Shown here: positions 52,623 to 61,786 of the stretch, in pieces
Position numbering within the stretch: the first letter of the stretch is position 1
Layout: every line of letters begins with the position of its first letter
Source of the DNA: HKCCE3408 sp038530555
GTDB taxonomy: Bacteria > Pseudomonadota > Alphaproteobacteria > Rhodobacterales > Rhodobacteraceae
DNA: 64,000 bases
NCBI GenBank assembly: GCA_038530555.1
Contig: JBCBCN010000007.1
Span: forward strand, 1-64,000
Direction: 5' to 3'
Program-made: the position numbers and the translations under genes
The notes under the pieces: generated by a model
The model's input: the letters and a program-made list of their open reading frames with translations, nothing else
Told to the model about the DNA's origin: nothing
Databases searched by the model: none

Positions 52623-53300
52623 ATGACCACTCCCATGCAAACCGAAGTGCGCAACCCGGCCCGCCCGACCGAGCCGAGCCCCAGCGCGGCCCATGACCAG
52701 GTCTATCGCGCGCTGAGAACGCGGATCATGCATGGCGAGGTCAAGCCGGGCCAGGCCCTGACCCTGCGCGGGATCGGACGTGAGTTCGGTGTGTCGATGA
52801 CGCCTGCGCGGGAGGCCGTGCGCCGCCTGGTCTCAGAAGGTGCGCTCATTCTATCGCCCTCGGGCCGGGTCTCGACGCCGGAACTGGTCGGCGAGCGCAT
52901 CGAGGAATTGGCCGCGATCCGCGCTCTGATGGAGAGCGAGCTGGCCGCGCGCGCCCTGCCCCGCGCCCACCCCGCCCTTATTGAGCGGATGGAGATGATC
53001 AACACGCGGATCGGTCGCGCGATCACCGAACGGGACGCGGTCGGTTATATCCGCAGCAATCTCGATTTCCACCGCACACTTTATCTCAGGGCTCAGGCGC
53101 CCGCGATGCTGGCCCTGGTCGAGACGGTTTGGCTGCAACTGGGCCCGACGATGCGCTCGCTCTATGGGCGGCTGGGCCGAACCGAGCCGCCGACGCATCA
53201 CCGGCTGATCATCGCCGCGCTGAATGCCGGGGATGAGCCTGGCCTGCGCCTCGCCGTGCGCGCGGACGTAACTCAAGCGCTAAAAATGCTCGCGGGTTAA
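52623..53300 (+). CDS. GntR family transcriptional regulator (FCD subfamily)
   Basis: 225 residues. N-terminal winged helix with VYRALRTRIMHGEVKPGQALTLRGIGREFGVSMTPAREAVRRLVSEGALI, then an FCD effector domain (LIERMEMINTRIGRAITERDAVGYIRSNLDFHRTLYLRAQ). The FCD fold binds metabolites such as organic acids. Target unknown: the neighbours do not form an obvious pathway. ATG 52623 or 52635 possible. It is followed by a structured intergenic element. Confidence 0.87.
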   Translation: MTTPMQTEVRNPARPTEPSPSAAHDQVYRALRTRIMHGEVKPGQALTLRGIGREFGVSMTPAREAVRRLVSEGALILSPSGRVSTPELVGERIEELAAIRALMESELAARALPRAHPALIERMEMINTRIGRAITERDAVGYIRSNLDFHRTLYLRAQAPAMLALVETVWLQLGPTMRSLYGRLGRTEPPTHHRLIIAALNAGDEPGLRLAVRADVTQALKMLAG

Positions 53301-53354
53301 CGCCGCCGCGAGGCCCTAACGATTTTTTAGAACGAATCACGGCAAGTGGGCTCA

Positions 53355-53449
53355 GGTGCGCCGGACAGAGATGTCAGAGGCCCCGGGTTCAATGGGCAAC
53401 CTCCCCCCAGTTATCCCCCTTGACCGCTTAGGGGCCTCGACGGCGCACC
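53355..53449 (+). other. Predicted three-way-junction structured element
   Basis: Outer stem GGTGCGCCG (53355-53363) with CGGCGCACC (53441-53449); next, a hairpin GACA-GAGA-TGTC (53364-53375) with a GNRA-type loop on the plus strand; then AGGCCCC (53378-53384) with GGGGCCT (53431-53437). All three stems are perfect and joined by 0, 2 and 3 nt. Lies 55 bp past the GntR regulator stop, convergent with the TerB-like gene. Could be an RNA element, a small RNA or a terminator. Confidence 0.55.
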
Positions 53450-53486
53450 AACCTTCCCCTCTCCAGCCGATTTCTCAGCGGATGGC

Positions 53487-54341
53487 CTACTCTGCAGGCA
53501 CCATATCGTCTGTGGGCTGCATGATCTTTTCGATCATATCCAGATCGAGCGACAGACCGGTGGCGAGCTGTGAGATAAATTTGCGCTCCGCGCGCGTCAT
53601 CGTCCCGTCGGCGGCCACCACCGCCAGGGCCGCGCGCAACACGACGCGGGACTGATCCGGTGTAAGTCCCTGACCAAAGATGCGGAAATCGCGCGGCGAG
53701 TTCAGCTTTTCGGTCCGGTCAATCGCCCAGGCGATATGCTCATCGCTATACTCAAGCTGTGTCAGATCGGTGGCCTTCTGCCGGATATAGGCCACCTCTT
53801 CGGGCTGCGTTGTCCCATCCGCCTTGGCGGCGTGCAGCATCACGTCGATGAAGCGGAACACCGGCCCCTCCTGCAGGCCGAGCACTTCCAGACGCTGCTC
53901 CAGACGCGATGGGCGCTTGCCCCGCAGGCGCCACGCGATGTTCAACAGCACCAAAAGGGCCAGACCGAAGGACGCGGGATGGCGCTGCACCCGCTCCAGG
54001 ATGGTGAAGGCAGGCTGATCGGCGACGCTGGCCGCGATCCGACCATCCGACAGGGCCTGTGAGATCAGCTGTGGATCGTCGAAATAGCTGACGCCGGTGC
54101 ACTCTGAGGTCGAGAGCACATAGGCCTGCGCGCTTAGCCAAACCGGTATGCCGAAAACGCTCGTTTCTTTATAAAGTCGGCACAAAGCCACGTCCTTGCC
54201 GGCGCCAAACCCGGTGATTTCGGTGGGTGCGATGAATTCCATCTCCTCGGTGATGGAATACGAAATGCGGGCAGCTTCCGCCGGGCTGGCGGCGGCGGTG
54301 ACGAGGGCAAATCCCAAAAGAGCAGCGATCTGACGGAGCAT
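53487..54341 (-). CDS. TerB-like domain membrane protein
   Basis: 284 residues. Signal peptide (LRQIAALLGFALVTAAASPAEAA), a short extracytoplasmic region with two Cys-containing stretches, one membrane helix (PASFGLALLVLLNIAWRLRG) and then a C-terminal TerB-like helical domain (FRFIDVMLHAAKADGTTQPEEVAYIRQKA ... VVAADGTMTRAERKFISQLA), both AADGT-type motifs present. Family role: tellurite or stress response; specific function unknown. ATG 54341 (or 54371 if the longer form is used). Last of the odh block; a convergent structured gap follows. Confidence 0.78.
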   Translation of the reverse strand: MLRQIAALLGFALVTAAASPAEAARISYSITEEMEFIAPTEITGFGAGKDVALCRLYKETSVFGIPVWLSAQAYVLSTSECTGVSYFDDPQLISQALSDGRIAASVADQPAFTILERVQRHPASFGLALLVLLNIAWRLRGKRPSRLEQRLEVLGLQEGPVFRFIDVMLHAAKADGTTQPEEVAYIRQKATDLTQLEYSDEHIAWAIDRTEKLNSPRDFRIFGQGLTPDQSRVVLRAALAVVAADGTMTRAERKFISQLATGLSLDLDMIEKIMQPTDDMVPAE

Positions 54342-54413
54342 GAGTGATATCCGGCAATGAATGACGGACATCCAAATGCCCGGCGAAAGGGGCAGAATTA
54401 GGACAATGCTGGC

Positions 54414-54791
54414 TTATTTTCGGACCAGGACCGAAGCGGGGAGCCAGCCGGTGCCCCCCTCTGGCAACGCCGCGTGGCACCAGCCCAGCCGTATTTGCAA
54501 AATCTCGACCACTTGACCCGGTTGCACGCTGAGTTCCGCAGTGTCGAAATCCTCAACCATTACATCGCCTTGCAAGGCATCCTCGGGCACCCAACCGCCT
54601 AAACCCTGCGCATTCGTCACCCAGCGCCGGCCGGGATTTTCGGGGTCCTTCTGCCCCAGCGTGACCCGTTCCCGCCGGCGCACCGAAAGGGCGGGATCGT
54701 AGCTCGCCGTCCAAGGCCTGGCTATTCGCCCGGTATCAGGCAATTTTTGCAGGCAAAGATATCGCGCACCCGTATCAGGCGTAGACCTCAC
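54414..54791 (-). CDS. Small SH3-like domain protein
   Basis: 125 residues. Two SH3-like stretches are visible, around RWVTNAQGLGGWVPEDALQG and QVVEILQIRLGWCHAALPEGGTGWLPASVLV. No signal peptide visible, so cytoplasmic or partial. Start is GTG 54791, which overlaps the lpd stop (GTGA), implying coupled translation. Homology by fold only; function not recognised. The next gene downstream is the TerB-like protein. Confidence 0.68.
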   Translation of the reverse strand: MRSTPDTGARYLCLQKLPDTGRIARPWTASYDPALSVRRRERVTLGQKDPENPGRRWVTNAQGLGGWVPEDALQGDVMVEDFDTAELSVQPGQVVEILQIRLGWCHAALPEGGTGWLPASVLVRK

Positions 54792-56176
54792 GCATGAATT
54801 GGGCCGTCTCCGCAGGCCAAGGCCGCCTCGCGCACCGCCTCCGAATAGGTCGGATGCGCGTGGCAGGTCAGCGCCAGATCCTCGGCCGAGGCGCCAAACT
54901 CCATCGCGACGCAGACCTCGTGGATCAGATCGCCCGCCGCGGGCCCGATGATATGGGCGCCCAGGATGCGGTCGGTTTCCTTGTCGGCGAGGATCTTAAC
55001 GAACCCATCAGCGGCGAAATTCGCCTTGGCGCGGCCATTGCCCATGAAGGAGAACTTGCCGACCTTATATGCGCGACCGGCTGCTTTGAGGCTGTCTTCG
55101 CTTTCGCCAACATTGGCCACTTCGGGATGGGTGTAGATCACGCCCGGGATGACGCGGTAATTCACATGGCCGTGCTTGCCCGCGACAACCTCGGCGACCG
55201 CCATGCCCTCATCCTCGGCCTTATGGGCCAGCATCGGGCCCGCGATGCAATCGCCGATCGCATAGACGCCGTCCACATTGGTGGCCCAATGCGCATCGGT
55301 CTTGATCTGGCCGCGCTCGCTCATCTCCACGCCCAGCTCCGCCAGGCCCAGACCGTCGGTAAAGGGCTTGCGGCCGGTGGCGACGAGGACCACATCGGCC
55401 TCGGCCTGATGGGTGGAGCCGTCCTTTTTCAGCGAATAGCTGACCTTGGCCTTGGTTTTGGTCGTCTCAACGCTTTCGACGGCGGCGCCCAGGGTGAAGT
55501 TCAGCCCCTGCTTGGCCAGGATCCGGCGGAACGTCTTGGCCACCTCGCCGTCCATGCCCGGCGTGATCTCATCGAGATACTCGATCACCTCGACCTCGGC
55601 GCCCAGGCGCGCATAGACCGAGCCGAGCTCAAGCCCGATCACGCCCGCGCCGATCACCACCAGCTTTTTGGGCAGTTTCGGCAGGCTCAGCGCGCCTTCG
55701 GAGCTGACGACGCGCTCTTCATCGACCTCGATGCCCGGCAGGCTTGAGGGGGTCGAGCCGCTCGCGATGATGATGGATTTGGCCTCGTGCACCTCATCGC
55801 CGACCTTGACTTGACCCTTGGCCGGGATCGAGCCCCAGCCCTTGAGCCAGTCGATCTTGTTCTTTTTGAACAGAAATTCGATGCCCTTGGTGTTCTGGCC
55901 GATCGAGTCGGTCTTATAGGCCTGCATCTGGCCCCAATCCACGCTGGGCGATTTGCCCTTCAGGCCCATCTTCGCGAAATTGTGTTCCGCCTCGTGGAGC
56001 TGATGGCTGGCATGCAAAAGCGCCTTGGAGGGGATGCAGCCGATATTCAGGCAGGTGCCGCCCAGGGTCTCGCGGCCTTCCACGCAGGCCGTCTTAAGAC
56101 CAAGCTGCGCACAGCGGATCGCGCAGACATAGCCCCCCGGGCCCGAGCCGATCACAATCACATCATAGCTTGCCAT
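54788..56176 (-). CDS. lpdA: Dihydrolipoyl dehydrogenase (E3)
   Basis: 462 residues. Flavoprotein disulfide reductase: FAD motif GSGPGGYVCAIRCAQLG at the start, redox CLNIGC disulfide, NAD motif GAGVIGLELGSVYARLGAEVEV, and C-terminal HAHPTYSEAVREAAL with the active-site His. It reoxidises lipoamide for 2-oxoglutarate dehydrogenase and may serve other complexes. Follows the MAPEG gene in the odh operon; the SH3 gene overlaps its 3' end. Confidence 0.96.
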   Translation of the reverse strand: MASYDVIVIGSGPGGYVCAIRCAQLGLKTACVEGRETLGGTCLNIGCIPSKALLHASHQLHEAEHNFAKMGLKGKSPSVDWGQMQAYKTDSIGQNTKGIEFLFKKNKIDWLKGWGSIPAKGQVKVGDEVHEAKSIIIASGSTPSSLPGIEVDEERVVSSEGALSLPKLPKKLVVIGAGVIGLELGSVYARLGAEVEVIEYLDEITPGMDGEVAKTFRRILAKQGLNFTLGAAVESVETTKTKAKVSYSLKKDGSTHQAEADVVLVATGRKPFTDGLGLAELGVEMSERGQIKTDAHWATNVDGVYAIGDCIAGPMLAHKAEDEGMAVAEVVAGKHGHVNYRVIPGVIYTHPEVANVGESEDSLKAAGRAYKVGKFSFMGNGRAKANFAADGFVKILADKETDRILGAHIIGPAAGDLIHEVCVAMEFGASAEDLALTCHAHPTYSEAVREAALACGDGPIHA

Positions 56177-56293
56177 AGAGAGCTTCCCTCACGTTGCGCA
56201 GGCGCGTCACGCCACTTCGAATAGGCTTGATATGAGGGATTTCGCGCGCTGTTTCACCCGGCGGGAATGTCGCAGCCCGGGGCCAGGGCGGCT

Positions 56294-56704
56294 TTAGAAC
56301 AGGGTCGAGACCAGCATCACACCCGTCGCGCCAAAGCCCACGAGCCAAATGAGCGAACGCCAGGGCGAAAGACCTTGGGCATAGGCCGGAATATAGATCA
56401 ACCGGGCGATCAGGTAGATATGCGCGCAGGCCTCCGTCAGGCCAGTGGATTTATCACCGAGCACGACCGCCACGACGGCGATGGTAAAGAGGATCAAACC
56501 TTCGAAATGGTTGTTAAAGGCCCGAAAGAGCCTCCCCGTGATCGGGTGCAGTTGATCCTGGAGCGGTTTTCCCAACCGTTCGGGGTCGCGCGGGGACATG
56601 AACTTGCCCGAGCCGAGCTGAAGATTGGCGGGGATCGAGACCAGCAGGAACTGCACCATCTGCAAGAGTGCGGCCAGGACAAGAACCTGTAATTCAACGG
56701 CCAT
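56294..56704 (-). CDS. MAPEG family membrane protein
   Basis: 136 residues, four hydrophobic segments. LVLAALLQMVQFLLVSIPANLQLGSGKFMSPRDPE at the start and AFNNHFEGLILFTIAVVAVV with AHIYLIARLIYIPAYAQG fit the MAPEG superfamily of membrane proteins related to microsomal glutathione transferase. Function here unknown. Located between odhB and lpdA, so probably co-transcribed. ATG 56704 with GGGGAG upstream. Confidence 0.86.
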   Translation of the reverse strand: MAVELQVLVLAALLQMVQFLLVSIPANLQLGSGKFMSPRDPERLGKPLQDQLHPITGRLFRAFNNHFEGLILFTIAVVAVVLGDKSTGLTEACAHIYLIARLIYIPAYAQGLSPWRSLIWLVGFGATGVMLVSTLF

Positions 56705-56790
56705 ATCTATGCTCCCCAGCGCTTGGAAACCGTATTTCGCGCCGGTCTACGCACGCCCGCCCCGCAAGGCAAGCGTGCCGCAGAGATGTC

Positions 56791-58311
56791 TTAGAGATCC
56801 ATCAACAGGCGGCGCGGATCCTCGAGAGCTTCTTTCACCCGCACCAGGAAGGTCACGGCGCCTTTGCCGTCGACGATGCGGTGATCATAGCTCAGCGCCA
56901 GATACATCATCGGGCGGATCACGATCTCACCGCCCACAACCATCGGGCGGTCCTGGATCTTGTGCATGCCCAGAATACCCGATTGCGGTGGGTTGAGGAT
57001 CGGCGAGGACATGAGCGAGCCATAAACGCCGCCATTGCTCAGCGTGAAGGTGCCGCCCTGCATCTCGGCCATGCTGAGCTTGCCATCACGGGCGCGGCGG
57101 CCTTTCTCGCCGATCTCCTTCTCGATCTCGGCAAAGCTTTTCTGGTCCACATCCCGGATCACCGGCACGACAAGACCCTGAGGCGTGCCCGCAGCGACAC
57201 CCATATGCACATAGTTCTTATAGACGATCTCGGAGCCGTCGATCTCTGCATTGACCTCCGGGATCTCTTTGAGCGCGTGCACGCAGGCCTTCGTGAAAAA
57301 TGACATGAAGCCTAGCCGCACGCCGTGCTTTTTCTCGAACTGATCCTTGTAGGTCGAGCGCAGATCCATCACGGCGCCCATATCGACCTCATTAAACGTG
57401 GTCAGGATCGCCGCGGTGTTTTGCGCGTCTTTCAGGCGGCGGGCGATGGTCTGGCGCAGGCGGGTCATCTTGACCCGCTCTTCACGCACCGCGTCTTCGG
57501 CCGCGACCGGCGCACGCGGGGTCTGGGCGGGTGCTGCTGCCGGCGCAGGTGCAGGCGAGGCTTCTGCGCGCATGACGTCTTCTTTCATGATCCGTCCGTC
57601 GCGGCCCGTGCCTTTGACATCGCCCGCGCTCAACCCCTTCTCGGCCATCATCTTCTCTGCCGAGGGTGCGTTGGCCACGTCTCCCGATGCGGCCCCGGAT
57701 GCGTGCGCGCTGGGGCTTGCCGCGGGCGCCTGCGCGGCAGGGGCGGGGATGGCGGCACCGCTGGCCCCCATCACCGCAAGCTTACCACCTGCCTCGACCG
57801 TAGAGCCTTCGGCGGCCAGGATCTCGGTCAGGACACCGGCGCTCGGTGCGGGCACTTCGACCGAGACCTTATCGGTCTCGAGCTCGCACAACATCTCGTC
57901 CTGCTCGACACTGTCGCCCACCGCTTTGAACCAGGAGGCAACCGTCGCTTCGGTCACGCTTTCGCCCAGAGTGGGCACCATCACATCCACGCTGTCCCCA
58001 CCGCTGGCCTGGGCGGGTGCAGCCGCCTTAGCGGCAGGCGCGGACGCTGTGGGTTCCGCCGCCGGCGCCGAGGCGCCCTCGCTCAGCGTCGCCAAAAGCG
58101 CGTCGACACCCACGGTTTCGCCCTCGGCCGCGACGATCTCGGCGATGGTTCCTGCCGCCGGAGAGGGCACCTCGACGGTCACTTTGTCGGTTTCCAGCTC
58201 ACACAGCATCTCGTCCGCCGCCACGCTCTCACCGGGTTTCTTGAACCAAGTGGCAACGGTGGCCTCGGTTACGCTTTCGCCCAAAGTCGGGACACGGACT
58301 TCAACGGACAT
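56791..58311 (-). CDS. odhB: 2-oxoglutarate dehydrogenase E2 (dihydrolipoamide succinyltransferase) with two lipoyl domains
   Basis: 506 residues. Two consecutive lipoyl domains (about 2-76 and 108-182), lipoyl-Lys K43 and K148 in near-identical ELETDKVTVEV and ELETDKVSVEV, separated by Ala/Pro linkers. Then the E1/E3-binding domain (NAPSAEKMMAEKGLSAGDVKGTGRDGRI) and the catalytic domain ending in DHRIVDGKGAV with active-site His and Asp. It transfers succinyl to CoA in the TCA cycle. Starts 3 bp after sucA. The two-lipoyl layout is unlike the single-lipoyl E. coli enzyme. Confidence 0.96.
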   Translation of the reverse strand: MSVEVRVPTLGESVTEATVATWFKKPGESVAADEMLCELETDKVTVEVPSPAAGTIAEIVAAEGETVGVDALLATLSEGASAPAAEPTASAPAAKAAAPAQASGGDSVDVMVPTLGESVTEATVASWFKAVGDSVEQDEMLCELETDKVSVEVPAPSAGVLTEILAAEGSTVEAGGKLAVMGASGAAIPAPAAQAPAASPSAHASGAASGDVANAPSAEKMMAEKGLSAGDVKGTGRDGRIMKEDVMRAEASPAPAPAAAPAQTPRAPVAAEDAVREERVKMTRLRQTIARRLKDAQNTAAILTTFNEVDMGAVMDLRSTYKDQFEKKHGVRLGFMSFFTKACVHALKEIPEVNAEIDGSEIVYKNYVHMGVAAGTPQGLVVPVIRDVDQKSFAEIEKEIGEKGRRARDGKLSMAEMQGGTFTLSNGGVYGSLMSSPILNPPQSGILGMHKIQDRPMVVGGEIVIRPMMYLALSYDHRIVDGKGAVTFLVRVKEALEDPRRLLMDL

Positions 58312-58314
58312 CGT

Positions 58315-61278
58315 TCACTTTCCCTCGATTGTCAGCGCGTCATTCACAAGCGCCTGTTGCTGTGCCTTATGTTGGCTGGCGAGACCGGTGGCGGGCGACG
58401 CAGAGGCCGCCCGTCCGGCATATTTGGGCCGCCCATGGGCCGCCCCGATCCGAGACAGAACCCATTCCAGATTGGGCTCGACATAGCTCCAGGCGCCCTG
58501 GTTCTTGGGCTCTTCCTGGCACCAGATGATCTCGGCCTTTTTGAAGCGTTCCAGTTCTTTGACCATGCTGAGCGCGGGGAACGGGTGGAACTGTTCCAGA
58601 CGCATCAGGTAGACGTCATCGATCCCGCGCGCGTCGCGTTCCTCCAGCAAGTCGAAATAGACCTTGCCCGAGCAGATCACCACGCGCTTGATCTTGGCGT
58701 CTGGCTTCAGCTTGGTATCGGAATTGCCGTATTGCGCATCGTCCCAAAGCACCCGGTGGAAACTTGAGCCGGTGGTGAAATCCTCGGCCCGGCTCACGGC
58801 GAGCTTATGACGCAAGAGCGATTTGGGCGTCATCAGGACCAGCGGTTTGCGGAAATCACGGTGTAACTGGCGCCGCAGGATGTGGAAGTAATTGGCCGGG
58901 GTCGTGCAATTGGCCACGATCCAGTTGTCCTCGGCCGACATCTGCAAGAACCGCTCAAGCCGGGCCGAGGAATGCTCCGGCCCCTGGCCCTCGAAGCCAT
59001 GCGGCAACAACATCACCAAGCCCGACATGCGCAGCCATTTCCGCTCACCCGAGGAGATGAACTGATCGAACATGATCTGCGCACCATTGGCGAAGTCGCC
59101 GAACTGCGCCTCCCACATGGTCAGCGCGTTGGGCTCGGCCAGGGAATAGCCGTATTCAAAACCCAGAACCGCATATTCCGACAGCATGGAGTCGATGACT
59201 TCGAACCGGGCCTGACCGGCGCGGATTTGGTTGAGCGGATAATACCGCTCCTCGGTGTTTTGATCGATCAGCGCCGAATGCCGGTGGCTGAAGGTGCCGC
59301 GGGTGGAATCCTGGCCCGAGAGGCGGACAGGATAGCCCTCGGTCAGGAGCGAGCCAAAGGCCAAAGCCTCACCCGTGGCCCAGTCAAAGCCCTCTCCGGT
59401 CTCAAACATCTTCGCTTTGGCCTCAAGCAGGCGGGCGACGGTTTTGTGCAACGCCACCCCGTCCGGTGCCCGGGTCAGCGACGCGCCGATCTCGGCCAGG
59501 GTTTCGGGTTTGATCGAGGTCTCGCCACGCTGATAATCGCCGTTGTTGCGGTCCAGATGGCTCCACCGTCCATCGAGCCAATCGGCCTTGTTCGGCTTGA
59601 AGGTCTTGCCAGCTTCGAACTCATCGTTAAGACGCGCCTGAAAGCTGGCCTTAGCGTCTTCGATCTCCCCTTCCGGGATCAGCCCATCGCGCACGAGGCG
59701 TTCGGTATAAAGCTGCAGCGTCGTCTTTTGCTTTTTGATCTTCTTATACATGACGGGGTTGGTGAACATCGGCTCATCCCCCTCGTTATGTCCGAAGCGG
59801 CGATAGCAGATGATGTCGATCACCACGTCCTTGCCGAACTTCTGGCGGAACTCGGTGGCGACTTTGGCGGCATGGACCACCGCCTCGGGATCATCGCCGT
59901 TCACATGGAAGATCGGCGCCTCGACCATGAGGGCGATGTCCGTGGGATAGGGGCTCGACCGGCTGAAATGCGGCGCAGTGGTAAAGCCGATCTGGTTGTT
60001 GACGACGATATGCATCGTCCCGCCCGTGCGGTGCCCGCGCAGACCAGAAAGACCAAAGCCCTCGGCCACGATCCCCTGGCCCGCAAAGGCCGCATCCCCA
60101 TGGAGCAGCACGCCCATCACGGTTTTCCGCTCGGTATCGCCCTTGGCGTCCTGCTTGGCGCGCACCTTACCCAGAACGACCGGGTTCACCGCCTCCAGGT
60201 GGGACGGGTTCGCGGTCAGCGACAGGTGCACGCTGTTGCCGTCAAATTCTCGGTCCGAGGACGCGCCGAGGTGGTATTTCACATCGCCTGAGCCATCGAC
60301 GTCCTCTGGCTTGAAGCTGCCACCCTGAAACTCATTGAAAATCGCGCGATAGGGCTTGGCCATCACATTGGCCAGCACGCTCAAACGCCCGCGATGCGGC
60401 ATGCCGAAGACAACCTCTTCCACGCCCAGCGCGCCGCCGCGCTTGATCACCTGCTCCATCGCCGGAATGAGCGCCTCACCGCCATCCAGGCCAAAGCGCT
60501 TCGTGCCCATGTATTTGACATGCAGGAACTTCTCGAAGCCCTCGGCCTCGACCAGCTTGTTCAGAATCGCCTTGCGGCCCTCCCGGGTGAACTGGATCTC
60601 CTTGCCATAGCCCTCGATCCGCTCCTTGAGCCAGCCGGCCTCCTCGGGGTTTGAAATGTGCATGTATTGCAGCGCGAAGGTGCCGCAATAGGTGCGTTTG
60701 ACGATCTCCACGATCTGCCGGATCGAGGCGTGCTGAAGGCCTAGGACGTTATCGAGAAAGATCGGCCGGTCCATATCGGCCTCGGTGAAACCATAGGAGG
60801 CCGGATCAAGTTCGGGCCGGATCGATTGATCACGCATGCCCAGCGGGTCGAGATCGGCGGCCAGGTGCCCCCGGATCCGGTAGGCGCGGATCAGCATCAG
60901 CGCCCGGATCGAGTCCAGAACCGCGCGTTTGATCTGCTCTTCGCTGACGGGCGTCCCGGTCTCCTCGGCCTTGGCTTTGATCTTGTCCGCCGCGCCTTGG
61001 ACTTCCGCGGCGGGGGCGGCCCAATCGCCGGTTAGCGCGTCGGTCAGATCATCATGGGGCACCGGCGGCCAATCGGCCCGCGCCCAGGACGGACCGGCGG
61101 CATCGGCCTTCACATCGAGATCGGCATCCCCCATCGATGCGAAGAACGCGCGCCAGGCTTCGTCCACCGCACCCGGATCATTGGCGTATTGCGCGTAGAG
61201 CTGTTCGAGATATTCGGCATTGTGCCCCCCCATGAAGGAGGAGGCGTGGAACTGATCGTTCGGGGATTGCTCGGTCAT
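58315..61278 (-). CDS. sucA: 2-oxoglutarate dehydrogenase E1
   Basis: 987 residues, full length. Shows VEEVVFGMPHRGRLSVLANVMAKP, QGGSFKPEDVDGSGDVKYHLGAS, then HVNGDDPEAVVHAAKVATEFRQKFGKDVVIDIICYRRFGHNEGDEP, the TPP-binding and substrate regions. Decarboxylates 2-oxoglutarate and reductively succinylates E2. ATG 61278 overlaps the DUF805 stop (ATGA); odhB follows after 3 bp. Start and end both agree with family size. Confidence 0.97.
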   Translation of the reverse strand: MTEQSPNDQFHASSFMGGHNAEYLEQLYAQYANDPGAVDEAWRAFFASMGDADLDVKADAAGPSWARADWPPVPHDDLTDALTGDWAAPAAEVQGAADKIKAKAEETGTPVSEEQIKRAVLDSIRALMLIRAYRIRGHLAADLDPLGMRDQSIRPELDPASYGFTEADMDRPIFLDNVLGLQHASIRQIVEIVKRTYCGTFALQYMHISNPEEAGWLKERIEGYGKEIQFTREGRKAILNKLVEAEGFEKFLHVKYMGTKRFGLDGGEALIPAMEQVIKRGGALGVEEVVFGMPHRGRLSVLANVMAKPYRAIFNEFQGGSFKPEDVDGSGDVKYHLGASSDREFDGNSVHLSLTANPSHLEAVNPVVLGKVRAKQDAKGDTERKTVMGVLLHGDAAFAGQGIVAEGFGLSGLRGHRTGGTMHIVVNNQIGFTTAPHFSRSSPYPTDIALMVEAPIFHVNGDDPEAVVHAAKVATEFRQKFGKDVVIDIICYRRFGHNEGDEPMFTNPVMYKKIKKQKTTLQLYTERLVRDGLIPEGEIEDAKASFQARLNDEFEAGKTFKPNKADWLDGRWSHLDRNNGDYQRGETSIKPETLAEIGASLTRAPDGVALHKTVARLLEAKAKMFETGEGFDWATGEALAFGSLLTEGYPVRLSGQDSTRGTFSHRHSALIDQNTEERYYPLNQIRAGQARFEVIDSMLSEYAVLGFEYGYSLAEPNALTMWEAQFGDFANGAQIMFDQFISSGERKWLRMSGLVMLLPHGFEGQGPEHSSARLERFLQMSAEDNWIVANCTTPANYFHILRRQLHRDFRKPLVLMTPKSLLRHKLAVSRAEDFTTGSSFHRVLWDDAQYGNSDTKLKPDAKIKRVVICSGKVYFDLLEERDARGIDDVYLMRLEQFHPFPALSMVKELERFKKAEIIWCQEEPKNQGAWSYVEPNLEWVLSRIGAAHGRPKYAGRAASASPATGLASQHKAQQQALVNDALTIEGK

Positions 61279-61742
61279 GAGAACACCTCTTCATCGAAGG
61301 GTTGGTCATAGGGGTTGGGGCCCCAATTGTTCGCGCCGGGGTCAGACGCTTTGATCATCCAATACAAAAACAGCAGGACCGCGGCGATCACGATGATACC
61401 GATCAGCCAGCCCGCACCGATGGCGCCACCGATCCCAAACGCCGCGATGGCTGCCGCGACGGGCATCAAGATATAATACCAGGGCTTATTGGTGTCGTGC
61501 AGGCGGCGCACCGTCACCGCGAGGGACGGCAGGAACGTCGCCAGATTGGTGATGATCGCGATGGGGCCGCCATTGTCGCTGTCGAGGGTCTGCGGCCCGA
61601 AAATAAAGTAGTCGAGCGCACCCGCGACGAGCGCGAGCAGGATCAAAAACACCCAAAACCACCAATACTCCGCCCGCGGCGCCCGGCCGGAAAAGGTCGC
61701 GTATTTGGAAAAGCAGGTTTTGGTGGCTTCGATAAATCCCAT
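61275..61742 (-). CDS. DUF805 family membrane protein
   Basis: 155 residues, four hydrophobic segments. N-terminus FIEATKTCFSKYATFSGRAPRAEYWWFWVFLIL is the DUF805 (YhaH-like) hallmark, with an RRLHDTNKPWYYIL loop. Function unknown. AAGGA precedes ATG 61742. Its stop overlaps the sucA start by 4 bp, so E1 is translationally coupled to it. Lies 44 bp after the secreted 201-residue protein. Confidence 0.88.
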   Translation of the reverse strand: MGFIEATKTCFSKYATFSGRAPRAEYWWFWVFLILLALVAGALDYFIFGPQTLDSDNGGPIAIITNLATFLPSLAVTVRRLHDTNKPWYYILMPVAAAIAAFGIGGAIGAGWLIGIIVIAAVLLFLYWMIKASDPGANNWGPNPYDQPFDEEVFS

Positions 61743-61786
61743 GTTTCTTCGTCCTTACGGTGCCGCCTTTCCAGGCGGCGCAAATT

